NCBI GenBank assembly: GCA_018873245.2
Contig: JAEMBT020000003.1
Coordinates: 2,145,843 to 2,209,842 of the forward strand
Length of the DNA stretch: 64,000 bases
Reading direction: 5' to 3'
Source of the DNA: Archegozetes longisetosus
Lineage: Eukaryota > Arthropoda > Arachnida > Sarcoptiformes > Trhypochthoniidae
This document shows, piece by piece, positions 14,767-26,500 of the stretch (position 1 is its first letter; each line of letters begins with the position of its first letter). The notes under the pieces were generated by a model. The model ran no database searches and had not been told where the DNA came from. It saw only the letters and a program-made list of their open reading frames with translations. The translations under genes and the position numbers were made by a program.

Positions 14767-17161
14767 ATGGAGATAACTATTGCGGATAATTGTGAGCTTT
14801 TTCTAGATGAAGAATCATCTGATGTTAAGATTATAATCGAATGTGAGAAAATACCAGGTATGTCTATTTTAATTGTTTTATTATTTTAGTTATCTCTTAC
14901 TTACTATAAATCTAAAAGCAGTTCATGACTTGTTTACACTTTTTTGATTGATGAGACTCAAGATCTGTAATTTCGGTGGCAAAGCTTCTGTTAGTTAATT
15001 AGTTTTTTAATCGTTTTCCATAAGATAATTATGAGATTAAGAACAAAACATCAATTTGATCTAACAATTTGGCTTTTATTTGAGATTGAAGTTCAAACAT
15101 TTTTCTTATACCACTATTTTGAAGTCTAAAACATTTTTCATTTGTTCGATTATATCATAGTTTTTGAATGACAAGTTTTTGTAATTGAAAGAAACGCGAA
15201 ATTCACAACACCGTAAAAGCGAATTGAAAGTATTTAGTTTATTCAATTGCATTGCTACGAATTTAAGTCATGATCAAGTGTTCAATTTGATTGATCATAA
15301 TGTGAGTCATTGAGAGACAATAATGGTTTAGTTTGCATGATAATTAAATCTGTTGTTTATTAGGATTCGAATTTATTGATTTTGAAACTGTCATTATTAT
15401 AGATAAATTACTACTTTGTTGTGCAATAATAAATTTAATTCCTATAAAAACTTAATACTTTTCACACTCAATGAAACTCCGCTTAAATTTAGTAAAAAAC
15501 TTAAATTAATCAAAAGAAATGCTAACAAAAAACTTTGAAAATCATTTACAACAGGGTGTACTTCGAAGTTAGTAATGAATATTATCAATGACTTGTACTT
15601 TGACGAAATTTATTCGAAAATCAAATTTAGCATTGAATTAATCCTACTACTAGTGAATGCTTTTTCTATTAGCTATAAGGTAAACTAAGTGTTCATATTA
15701 TTTAGATATGTCTTTATAACAATTTTTATTGTAACATTTGTCTCAATTTTTAATCTTTTAATTATAAAGTTAAGTTTTGGTTCAGATCAAGGCTAGTAAC
15801 CAAAAGATTTTTATATAAAATTATTTAAGTTCAATTATTTTAAGTTTTAATGGCTTTCAAGTGAAGCTTTTATTTACAAACATTGGAAATTGTTGCTCAT
15901 CTAGTTTCTATTTACTTATTAAGTAATCAATGAAGATATTGAACTGAAATATATAAACATAACACGATAGCTGGAAGTTTGCCAAATGAGGATATCCTCA
16001 CTCTATAATTAACTCAACCCTTACATAAGTATTAAGGAAACATTAAGAAATCAGTGCTTTGATCTTTAGCGCTTGTTTTGATCGACAATAAAACTCAGAT
16101 AAGCATTTTTTAATACTTAAACTGTTTGCTTAGTTGCCTAATAAGTACCTGTACTGGTACTGTACATGCAACATTTCAAGAACATGATGGTAATTTAGTT
16201 AATTTCATGTGTGTACTAGTTCTCGATTCATTTTGGCGAGGAAGACATTCACTTTAAGAAAATATGATAGTTTTTATTCCAAAATAGTGTTCATATTGTC
16301 ATACCACTGCACTTTTCATCCAGTTATCATTTTCTATAACAATAATCTGACAGATTTCACTCTTTTTATTAGGAGTTTGATCAAATTATTTCCCTAAAAA
16401 GTCACGTTAAGTTTTAACTACAATTAGATCGTCTAATTTTTTTATAAAGCAATTAACATAATCTGATTTATCAAATTGGATCAAAAATAATATAGATAAC
16501 TAATTCATTTCGAAAATTAGTTCAGGAGTTATTCTGATTTTAATAGCTTACTTATAGATTTTATTATTCCTAAAACATTTGATCAACAAATTCTTTAGAC
16601 ATAGACTATTTTTCAAATATATTATATATTGCTTGAAAAAATTATTTAAATTTTTCTTCTTGTTTTTTAGCACATAAATCAGTTCTAATATGTTCGAGCG
16701 AGTATTTCAAGGCCATGTTCAATATAGGAATGATTGAATCAAAACTGGACGAAATCAAACTCGAAGAAACATTAGTTAAACAGTTCAAGTTTGTACTAAA
16801 AATTGCTTATGGTTTCAACATTACTGAAGAAGAATGGGATAGTTTAACATTTTTGGAAATTTTCGAAGCAATAATCGTTGCAAACAAATACCAATTCACA
16901 GAAGTTGAGATAATTATATCAAATCATTTTCTAGAAAAACTGAAATCAGTCGCGACTGAATTTATAACTGAAGAAATCAATTATAAAATAGTTCAAGAAA
17001 AAACCAAAAAGAAGGAGAAATTTTTAAGCATATTCGAAGTTCACGAAATGGCAAAATCTTACCATTTGAATTATTTTTCAAATATTTGCCGAACTTATAT
17101 CGAGAAAAGAACTAATGAAGTGATCGATAGCTGGAAATTTTTATATAACTATTGGTGGTAA
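14767..17161 (+). CDS. BTB/POZ domain protein, two exons
   Basis: Exon 1 is 14767-14857 and exon 2 is 16671-17161. The 1813-bp intron starts gtatgt and ends ttttttag, and the phase (1 then 2) joins in frame to about 193 residues. Exon 1 carries the start of a BTB fold with the SSDVKIIIE strand. Exon 2 opens with HKSVLICSSEYFKAMF, the hallmark BTB helix in which a His-Lys is followed by a Ser-rich turn and Tyr-Phe-(K/R)-AMF. The rest is helical and acidic, like the BTB C-terminal half running into a short BACK-like region (EVHEMAKSYHLNYFSNIC). BTB domains dimerise and often recruit Cullin-3, but here there is no Kelch, MATH, RCC1 or zinc-finger module, so the partner is unknown. The protein ends in WW before a TAA. 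A further 3' exon cannot be excluded. Invertebrates often have expanded families of such short BTB genes. Confidence 0.8.
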
Positions 17162-19889
17162 ATATGAGTGTTTTTTAGGTGAGTTCTTACGGGTCGGATG
17201 ACATGTATCTGAAATCGTAGCCTAACTCAAGGTATTTGAAGGAGAAAAATACTCAGAAGTACAAAAAATTGTTAGTTCACTAATTCAGATAATATAGATT
17301 TAGGATAATTGTTGGGTTATTTAATTTTTTGCCATGCTCACAAACCTATTGATAAATTTATTTTTCGGTATGTATTTCATAATTGATATTAAATTGTTTT
17401 TATATCCTCGAACTCGTTCGCGACAATCAATATAAAATTTATTTAGATTATACATGAGTATGATTTGAATAGAAGTACAGTAGTAGCTCACTATCCAAGC
17501 ATTGATCTTCAATTTATTTGTCGAATCAAATGTAGGTTAAGGCGAATTTCGAGTGAATATTGTATATTACATCATTGTATTTATGTAATTCATATTTAAT
17601 GTATAATTAAACCTAAATTGAATCTCATTTTTGCGCTAAGGATAAGAATAAAAATATGTTTTGATTATTTAAATTTGATATATGAATAAAATATTAGAAC
17701 TTTAACATGAAAGTTTGGCAAAATTTGTCTTTCATACGAAATTGGTTTGAAGGTTAGATTTGCTTAGTAAAAAATCATTAGAAATCCTTTTTGTCGAAAA
17801 CTCCTTCAGGAAAACTTTGGCGTAACCTTAAAATTTTCAATAGCCGTCTTAAATTTCAGATTTGTTGCTAACATGTATTGTCGCTGACATGCATTAAGAA
17901 ATACTGATTTCTCGATTCGTTACTTAAACATCCTTAGAAAATAGCATAAATTATTTCCTTAAAGTTATGAATCCTCGAAAAACCTTCATTTAGAAATTTC
18001 CTTAAGATGTATTCCTGTAGTTTTGGACACTATATTCCTGTTTTTCAAGTTCCGCATCATTTTTGATTTTCAGATTTTTAATTGCCATTTTCTCTTAAGA
18101 TTCAGATAAAATTCAATGTAACTTTAAAGTTTTAAAATAAGAAACATTCTCGGTGCATTAAAGCTCTACCACTACTTTCAATACTTCAGTGTCTCCAAGT
18201 TTATCTTTGCAATCGAGAAAACAGTGGGAGAAATTAGTAAAGTCTTGCAGGAAAATATTGACACTCATATTAACGATAAGCTCACAAATTAAGCTTTTTT
18301 AAGGTGATTATTATGAAAAATAGACATTTCCTTTTTTCCATAGTAACTATTTCATTAAAACAACCGTAAAATGTCAATTACTTAGGGATTATGATTTCGA
18401 TCGCAACTGACAATTCAAGATTTCCTCAACTTTTTGCTCCTATTCGACTTCAATAAACTCGTATTAATTAAAACATTTACTTTGAATCTAACCCATTCAC
18501 CTCGAATAATAATACAGTTAAATCGTATTCAAAACCTTCAATTTTCTATCGGGTTTAACAATTGTACAAAAACTCTATCGATCAATTTCATAAAATATTA
18601 AGTCGTAAGTTTTGAAATCATAGTCTTGTTCGTAAATTACACCCAAAAAACTATTCTCTGATGAAAAATGGGGCCAGATTGAGGTCAAGTTCAAATTAAG
18701 TTTATTAACTCACGTTTAGAGTGTTCAAATAAAATTCAGGTAACTGATCGTTAAAAGAAAAATCATATTACATTTAGTAAGGATTTTATCGTTTGGATTA
18801 AAAATTTATACTTTATTTAATAGACTGTTAGTCATTTTCACAATGTTTTAATTATGAGCTTTGATTATGAACTAAAAATCAAATGATTCGTCTAAAAGTC
18901 ACGTAAGGTATTTGCATACTCTACAATAAAGATCAACTCAACTAAAAACTATGATAATCATTGATTGAATAGCACATAAAAAGCTTTATATGCAATTATC
19001 GTGGCATAGAATAGAAATATCGTTAAATATATATTACAAAAAAATATTATTTTAGGTTTTACGAAATATTCAATAGATTCAGTAGATTATGAAGTTTTCC
19101 GGTTTATTCAAAAACAGAAAAATTGGATGATTTCAAATTTAAGGTTATAATTGTGCCGTTCATATAGTAAATTCTAAATCTAGCTTCAACAGAATAATTA
19201 GGCTTTGAAAATATAAAAAGTTTTAATAAGATATTTCTAATAAAGATATCAATTTTACAATAAATGATCAACAATGTTTTTTATGTATTTCTGACATAAT
19301 CACATAAGCTATAAGAAGCTATAAATATATTATGAATTGAATAACTTTTCAAGTTATAGGAATCAAATTGTTTTGACAAATTTAATGTTTAAACTTATGT
19401 TTTTAAGAAGGATAAAAAGTAATTTACGATAATTTATTCTGAAAAGAAGATGAGAAATCAATCATTGTTTCCATCAACCTTGTATTCAGATTTTTAAACT
19501 AATTTGAATTTCTATTTGAAATGTGATAGTTTATTTACAATTTTTTAAGTAGAAGTTGCGCATTAATTTGAGCCTTGATGGTAAAGTCAAGACATTATTT
19601 GTAGAATACAGCTTACTAGTAGAAATATGATTAAAAATTATAATTAATTAAATACTGATTTTGAAACATAGACTTCCAGACCAATAATATCATCAAGAGA
19701 GATGTCATATCCACGAAAAGACTAAATATTAAGCTTTATGCTAATTAAAAAAATATTAAAGCATTCAAAACCAAGAGAGGATAATTTGATATCCGTAATA
19801 AAAGTATGAATACTTAAATCTTAATAAATAATATAATTTATAATCAGATATGAGAAGTAATAATAACTGTTGCGAAGTATCATAACTTT
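17162..19889. other. Intergenic AT-rich stretch
   Basis: About 2.7 kb lies between the BTB gene and the 3' end of the minus-strand SDR gene. No ORF with recognisable content was found. An AATAAA near 17645 could serve the BTB gene only if its 3' UTR is about 490 nt long. I see nothing else in it. Confidence 0.55.
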
Positions 19890-22341
19890 CTATTTGTCGC
19901 AATGTATTTTGTCGCATTCAGCCGGCAACTCAAAGGACACATCTCCTGTCCATTTCTTCAGCAGATCCCAAGTAGTCTTCCAGAGCTGTTCTTGCATTTT
20001 CTTGTCCTTAGACTTTTTGCTCGATTTGGTGACACAACAATCTTCTAGATAAACACCACTAATACCTTCTAATTCAGAAGATAAAGCTGCGTAAAGTATT
20101 GTTTCTGATCCTTCTTGAGCTGACTGTAGACAGTAATCAAGAAAAAATTATTGATTTATCTCAAAAAAGAGTAAATTTATTTTTTGTTTACCCGAAATAT
20201 AGGCAAAGCCTGTATTGGTCTCATGTTAAAGAAGTTGAATCCTTTCATAAGATCTGTTCGACAAACTCCTGGATGGAGGCTGCTTATGGTGACAAAGTCT
20301 GCAAGTTCTTTTTTACTCAGAAGCCATTCGTTGAACTTATAAGCAAACATGATTTGAGCCAATTTTGACTGAGCGTATGCGTGATATGTCGAATACAGCT
20401 TCTTTGATTGTAAATCATTGATACGTAATTTTGCGGGTCTGTGAGCACCAGATGAGACACAAACTATTCGCGACTTTTGACCGCTTTGTTTCGCACTCTC
20501 GGCCATATGTGGAATCAAGTGACAGATAAGTAAACAATGACTGAAATAATTGATAGCTAAATGTGTCTCAAAGCCATCTTGTGTTAAGTTGAATGGTGTG
20601 AACATTATTCCTCCGTTACATATGAGATAATTTAGGTTTAGTGATGTCTGTTTGAATCTATTGACAAATTCCATGACTGAATCCATCGATGATAAATCTA
20701 GTGGCCAAATATCGAGGACTCCTTTATTTTCTTCTCCCATTTGTTCGATAATACTATTACGCCTTTCCTGCATCTCTTCTTCATTGGCTGAAGAACCAGT
20801 GATCACATGACACCCTTTCTTGAGCAATGTCTTAACTACTTCTTTACCAATACCACGACTTCCCCCTGTGATAATACAAGTTTTTCCTTCAAGACTTGGT
20901 GGTATGTCTCCATCTTCAGCGCTTAGCTTTCGTACCTTTCCTAAAAATTCAATTTAAATCGAGAAAATTTAGTCTTTTTACTAAGTTGAATAATGTTTTT
21001 CCGAAACTTCGAACAACATAGTCTATAGAGTGAATAATTTTCATTTTTAAAGTGACCGAAAGACTAGTATTTAAATAGAAGTCCCTCGTAGTTTTTGCAG
21101 CACTTGAGTTGAATTTAAATAATTTTGTTTGACGATTGGGATCAAAACTCCATCAAAAATTAAAATTCAAGGTATGATAAGCAAACCAGTTATGATGGCC
21201 TTTTATTGAAGTCTTCCTTTCAGTGTTATCAAATGTTACGTATTTCATAGTTTAGTTTAAATAACTATAAGTTAACACTTGACACTTATCGAATTTGATC
21301 ATCAAGTTTTGCTTATCATTACATCTAAAGATTTTGAGCAATAGCAAGACAACTAATTTAAAGATAAATATTTGTTCATTATATTTATGATAAATGTACT
21401 TCAAAGTTTAGTCTATTGGAAATTATTTTAATGCAATAAAGTTCTGGTTCGATGGAGATTTCAGATTTTCATGATTTATGCTTCGAATCTGCTTCAAATT
21501 GACAATTAAAGCACAGTTACTGTATTCTTATTCGATTATCATATGTTGGTAGTGCTTATGAGTGACACTGCAAATTAATTATGTTTAAGTTAATTTGTCT
21601 CATTATAACTTTACAATAGGCTTATTCTATTGTATCAAGGAAACATTGAAACTGTTTGATAAACAGATAAAAAGATGCTTATCAGATTTTAAAGTTATTA
21701 GTCAATATAATGTTCTCAATAAAGAAGAAAGGACTAGAGCTTTAAATGTCGAAACAAATCCTAAATAATTAGTCGTATGCACAAAGCTTACTTGAAATTA
21801 AGTAAATATTTCTAATAAGAATTTGAATTACATGCAATTTAATTATAAGATATCGAACAACAGTTTTTAGTTGATTGAATATTTCTATTGACTAAGCATC
21901 AAATGTTTTCCTGTTTACGGAAAAACTTTGAAAGATAGTATAATGTTAGTGCATTTCATAGTTGTTAAGTAATAATTTTCTCAAGTATTGAAGCATTAAG
22001 AAACATAGGCATACAATCATACAGGCAACGAGAAGTTTACGTGCTTTATATTAATTCTAAAAGAAAATAATCCAAACTCGAAAGAGTTCAAGTTTAATGT
22101 TAAAACATCCGACTTTATTCAGAAAGTTATGTAAACTTTTACAAACTTAAGATTCTATGTTTTTAAAACTATCAAAATTGAAATAAGAAAATAATCAAAC
22201 TTTACCAAACAATCCATAGTTACGATTGAGCTCAAGATACGAATAATAGGGTCCATTCAAATAAGTTTTCATAGCAGTCCACGTAACAAATAATATTTGC
22301 TGAAACTGCAGCAAAACTGTATCAAAAGCAGAGTTAACCAT
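19890..22341 (-). CDS. DHRSX-like: Short-chain dehydrogenase/reductase, DHRSX-like, three exons
   Basis: Exons on the minus strand are 22341-22206, 20940-20192 and 20123-19890. The splice sites are GT-AG (gtaaag/ttttag and gtaaac/ctacag) and the phases fit, giving about 372 residues. Exon 2 begins with the Rossmann dinucleotide motif TGGSRGIG. It continues with LNYLICNGG (the NNAG-like strand), the catalytic Ser in CVSSGAHRP and the YAQSK active-site Tyr-Lys, then LHPGVCRTDL. The N-terminus (residues about 1-30) has a hydrophobic membrane-associated helix. The overall order, the AYAQSKLA motif and the C-terminal exon (LEGISGVYL) match vertebrate DHRSX. DHRSX was reported to oxidise polyprenol to polyprenal in dolichol synthesis; that function is carried over by family, not shown here. 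Other RDH/WWOX-like SDRs are the alternative. Its 5' end faces the tail-anchored microprotein gene, so the two may share a promoter. Confidence 0.85.
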
Positions 22342-22451
22342 ATTTCAGCTCGATTAAAAGCCTTACATAATAAAAATCAAAATAGAAGTTAAAGAAAATC
22401 GCGACAGTTTGTGCTTCTGTTTTTCTCTACAAGCAAGACAGAAATGCGGAA
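22342..22451. promoter_or_regulatory. Compact divergent intergenic region
   Basis: Only 110 bp separate the DHRSX-like ATG (minus) from the ATG of the microprotein gene (plus). Both 5' UTRs and core promoter elements must therefore fit here, overlap, or lie inside the neighbouring exon. No TATA box is obvious. A bidirectional promoter is inferred from spacing alone. Confidence 0.45.
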
Positions 22452-22821
22452 ATGAAGAAGAATGAAGCTCTTCGAAAGAAGTATTATATGCAGCTGCAGA
22501 GAAAAAAGTTTATGAGGTTAGTTGAACAGAAACGTTGGCAAAAGTCAGCTACTATAGCAGAACAGTTATACCACCTTTTTCTATGGGCTATTTATAAGAG
22601 TAGAGCAACTTTTCAACTTTATACTGGTTTTTCAATGGCTTTTATGAAACACCCGAAACGCAGCTTTAGGTTAGGATAAAAGTTTCGTAAAGTTTATGAT
22701 GTCTTATTGCAGACATGGTCTTTGGCCGCAAAAACGCCCTTCTTTACGGATCAACAACAGGATTGTTCTTTTGTCTGTAATCGTTATTTCGGTTTTGTTT
22801 GTGGTTCTAATTGAGGAATAA
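22452..22821 (+). CDS. 57-residue tail-anchored microprotein, two exons
   Basis: Exon 1 is 22452-22516 and exon 2 is 22713-22821, with an intron of 196 bp (gttagt...ttgcag) in phase 2. The spliced product is about 57 residues. The N-terminal half is strongly basic and aromatic (KKYYMQLQRKKFM), then comes GLWPQKRP, and the C-terminus is one clean hydrophobic helix (RIVLLSVIVISVLFVVLIEE). That is the layout of a tail-anchored ER or mitochondrial membrane protein. AATAAA overlaps the stop codon (22817-22822), supporting a 3' end close by. If the intron is retained, an alternative 75-codon frame runs to 22679 without a membrane tail. I do not recognise the family. The start ATG follows an upstream ATG with a short reading frame (atgcggaaatga). 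Confidence 0.6.
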
Positions 22822-22822
22822 A

Positions 22823-23524
22823 AATCTTTAATTATTGGTTTCTTTTCATGGTTTGCTTTAAGAATTTGGGACAACTATGGGCTTAAATGTTGAAGTTTTC
22901 TGGTCTAATTTGTTTTTATTCATGGAAGTCATGGAGTAAGCGGTGAAAAATTGTTGATTTATGAATAGGAATAAGTAATAATATTTTTAACTTCTTGGAA
23001 GTTGTTCTGAACGTTTGAAACAATACTTGGTTATGACTTATTGTTAAACATTAGCATTTGATGAACATGACACAATTCGCGCATACAATGCCCTCTCACC
23101 TAAGCCTTTAAAGTTATTGATGACGTACCAAAATTTTGACAATGAAAAATAGTTTCTAGAATTTACTTCTTGGGAACCACAGGAGAAATAAAGATACTGT
23201 ATTTGCAACAAAGCTAATAAATAAAAGCTTGCAAGAGACCTGAATACAAAGGTTGCCAAAAGTCAAAAGCATAACTTAAAAGTGTTTCTTTAACTTAAAA
23301 AAAGCATAAATCAGTCAACTAAATAAAAACTCGAGACTAGGAGACGTTATTTATGTAGAGCATATTAGTTATTGACAGAAATGCACACAAAGGACGCCAT
23401 TTCTATGAGTAGTATTGAAAGTGAATGACTACAATAATAACTTAAATTTCAAATAAATCTAAGTAAATAATAAACATAATAACAAGCCAATCGGAAACGA
23501 CAAATAATCGGCAGGTCGTGAAGA
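22823..23524 (+). promoter_or_regulatory. Upstream region of brahma
   Basis: About 700 bp holds the 3' flank of the microprotein gene and the promoter or 5' UTR of brahma. No convincing TATA box was noticed. The sequence just before the brahma ATG (cgtgaagaatgtcg) gives an adequate animal start context. A minus-strand 71-codon ORF at 23044-23259 has no recognisable motif and is not called. Confidence 0.4.
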
Positions 23525-26500
23525 ATGTCGACGCCACCAATGAGTGGTCCATCGCCAACCAACTACTGTACACCTCCCCCACCACCGGCACAGGTATCAG
23601 GTCCGCAGATGCAACCAATGATGAATTACGGGCCGCCGTCGGGTCCTGGCTATGGTCACCCATCTATGAACCAATCTATGGGTCCACCACAGGGACCACT
23701 ACAACAACTACAAGCTCTTCAGCCGCCACAACAGCAGCAATCACTTCCTCCTCCGCCACAACAGGCACTTCAACCACCACCGCAATCACCGCAACCACCG
23801 CCGCAGGCTATGAGTCCAGCCATGAATGGAGATTATATGCAGTCTTCGAGTCCATACCCGGAGAGCAAATTGAATCCACAACAAGTGGCGCAATTGAGGT
23901 ATCAGATTATGGCTTATAGACTGCTGGCTCGCAATCAACCAATTCCTGAACACATAAACGCTGCCATTCAAGGAAAGCGTCCGATTCCAAACCCTCAAAT
24001 GACTGGACCGCCGACTGGGCAGCCGATGTCAATGGGTCCGCCACCACCACCACCGCCTCCACAAACTGGACAACAACAGTGGAGACCATCCCAAGGTCTG
24101 CTTATGATTCATTTGAGTCCTGTCTAAATCTATTGTTATTTTGAATTTTAAGTTTATTTAGTTATAAAAATTTTCAATGTTTTATAGTCTGCGGACTTTA
24201 AACTTGAAAACATTAGAGACATTTTAGAAACAAATGTCTCAGTTTTATTTAGCCCTAAAAATTAAATTAGAGCTAAAAAGCACTTCTAATTAAACACCTA
24301 AACAGATCCATCGGCACCGATGACAAGGCCACCAATGGGTCCGCCAAATGCTCCCCAGTTGGGTCCACCACAAACTCCAGGCCCTCATCTGTCACAAATG
24401 GCATCGCAACCTCCACCACCGCTTATAGGTCAGCCAAATTTGTCACAACAGCCGCAAAGTATCCCGCCAAACACTAACAATCAGATGTCAATGCCTTTAC
24501 CGCCACCAAAACCAATGCCTCCGCCATCACAGCAACCAGTTTCAGGTTCATCGCCAGCACCACAGCCGCAAATGAATGGCCAACAAATGCCACCACCATC
24601 TACTAATGAATCACAAACTGGTCCGTCAATGTCTCAGCAACAGATCAATGCCTATCAGGGAATGATGGCTCAGTTGCAGCAACAGAAACAGAATCGCATA
24701 ACTCCTGTCGCTAAGCCTACTGGTATTGATCCGATCGAGGTATTGAAAGAGCGCGAAAACCGTATCGCTCAACGAATAGCTCATCGCATTACAGAGTTGT
24801 CCAATCTTCCCGCGAACTTACCCGAGGATTTGAGGACTAAAGCCATGATCGAGTTGAGAGCTTTGAGACTATTGAACTTTCAGAAACAGTTACGTCAAGA
24901 AGTGGTACAGTATTTATACTTTTTAAAATTTGACATCTTTTTTAATATTTGGATCCTATTTATCGAGAAATTGATTATTGTAAAATTAGATTTATTTAAT
25001 GAAAAGTTGATTCATTTTCAAATTGACTATTTTAATGAGGACTCGATTTATTTAATGCAAATTTAATTGATAGATCGCTTGTATGAGACGCGACACAACA
25101 TTAGAAACTGGTTTGAATCCGAAACTTTATAAGAGAACCAAAAGAATTGGTTTACGTGAGGCTCGAATCACTGAGAAGTTAGAGAAGCAACAAAAGATGG
25201 AACAGGAAAGAAAACGAAGACAAAAGCATCAGGAATACCTGAACGCTGTTCTGCAACACGCCAAGGATTTCAAAGACTATCACAGAAATACTTTGGTTAA
25301 GATTGGTAAAGTCAATAAGGCGGTGGCTGTATATCATGCGAACACTGAAAGAGAGCAGAAGAAAGAACAAGAAAGAGTCGAAAAGGAACGTATGAGACGT
25401 TTGATGGCTGAAGATGAAGAAGGATATCGAAAACTGATCGATCAGAAGAAAGATAAACGTTTGGCCTTCTTGTTGTCACAAACAGATGAATATATCAGGA
25501 ATTTGACTGATATGGTCAAGCAACATAAGGCTGAGCAGAGACGCAAGCAAAGAGAAAAGAGGAAAGTTAAAAAGAAGAAGAAGAAGCCTGAAGATAAAAC
25601 TGCAGATAATAAAGACAGTAATACGGATGCTGCTAAGGATGGAAATACGTCTTCTCTTCAAGAAGGTATTGTTTACGAGTTTTTGTTTTATTTCTCCTCT
25701 TGTATGTTTAATGTCAACTGGAGATGGGTTTGATTTTGACTTTGATTATTTTTGTGAATAAATTGTTTTTATAAACAGGCTTATTGGATGAGTCATCACA
25801 GCATTCGGATCTTCGCGTTAATGTGATTGAGACCGAAACTGGTAAAGTGATTAGTGGTAAAGACGCACCACTAGCTTCACAACTGGAAGCATGGCTTGAG
25901 ATGCATCCTGGATATGAAGTGGCGCCAAGAGAGGCCTCTGATGATGAGGAATATGAAGAATCAGGGTCAGAAACTGATGAAGAAGAGAAACGCGAGCAGA
26001 TGTCGGCGGCGCAGGCGAAGTCCAGCGAAGATGCAATTAAACAAGCGATTACTTCAGTGATTACCGAAGACGATGAATATAATAAAGAAGCAATTGATAA
26101 TGTTAACTATTATAATATCGCTCATTGTGTCAGAGAACAAATCATAGAACAACCGTCTCTTATGGTCAATGGGACTCTCAAAGCCTACCAGATTAAAGGT
26201 CTTGAATGGTTGGTCTCTTTATATAATAACAATTTAAATGGTATTTTGGCCGATGAAATGGGTTTGGGAAAGACTATACAGACTATTGCTTTGATCACTC
26301 ATTTGATTGAGCATAAACGTAATAATGGTCCATATCTTATAATTGTTCCGCTGTCCACAATGTCAAATTGGATGCTTGAGTTTGATCGTTGGGCTCCTAG
26401 TGTGGTCAAAGTGGCCTATAAAGGTCTTTATAATTTTTGATTATTTTCATTAAAAATCTACAAGTTTTTTTCAACACATCAACAGTTACATAAAATTTAT

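Noticed and set aside
20099..20368. 89-codon plus-strand ORF
   Set aside because: Antisense shadow over exon 2-3 of the DHRSX-like gene, starting at a TTG.
23518..24089. Several overlapping ORFs on both strands (Thr/Ala-rich on plus, others on minus)
   Set aside because: Shadows of the Pro/Gln-rich first exon of brahma; low-complexity coding DNA stays open in other frames.
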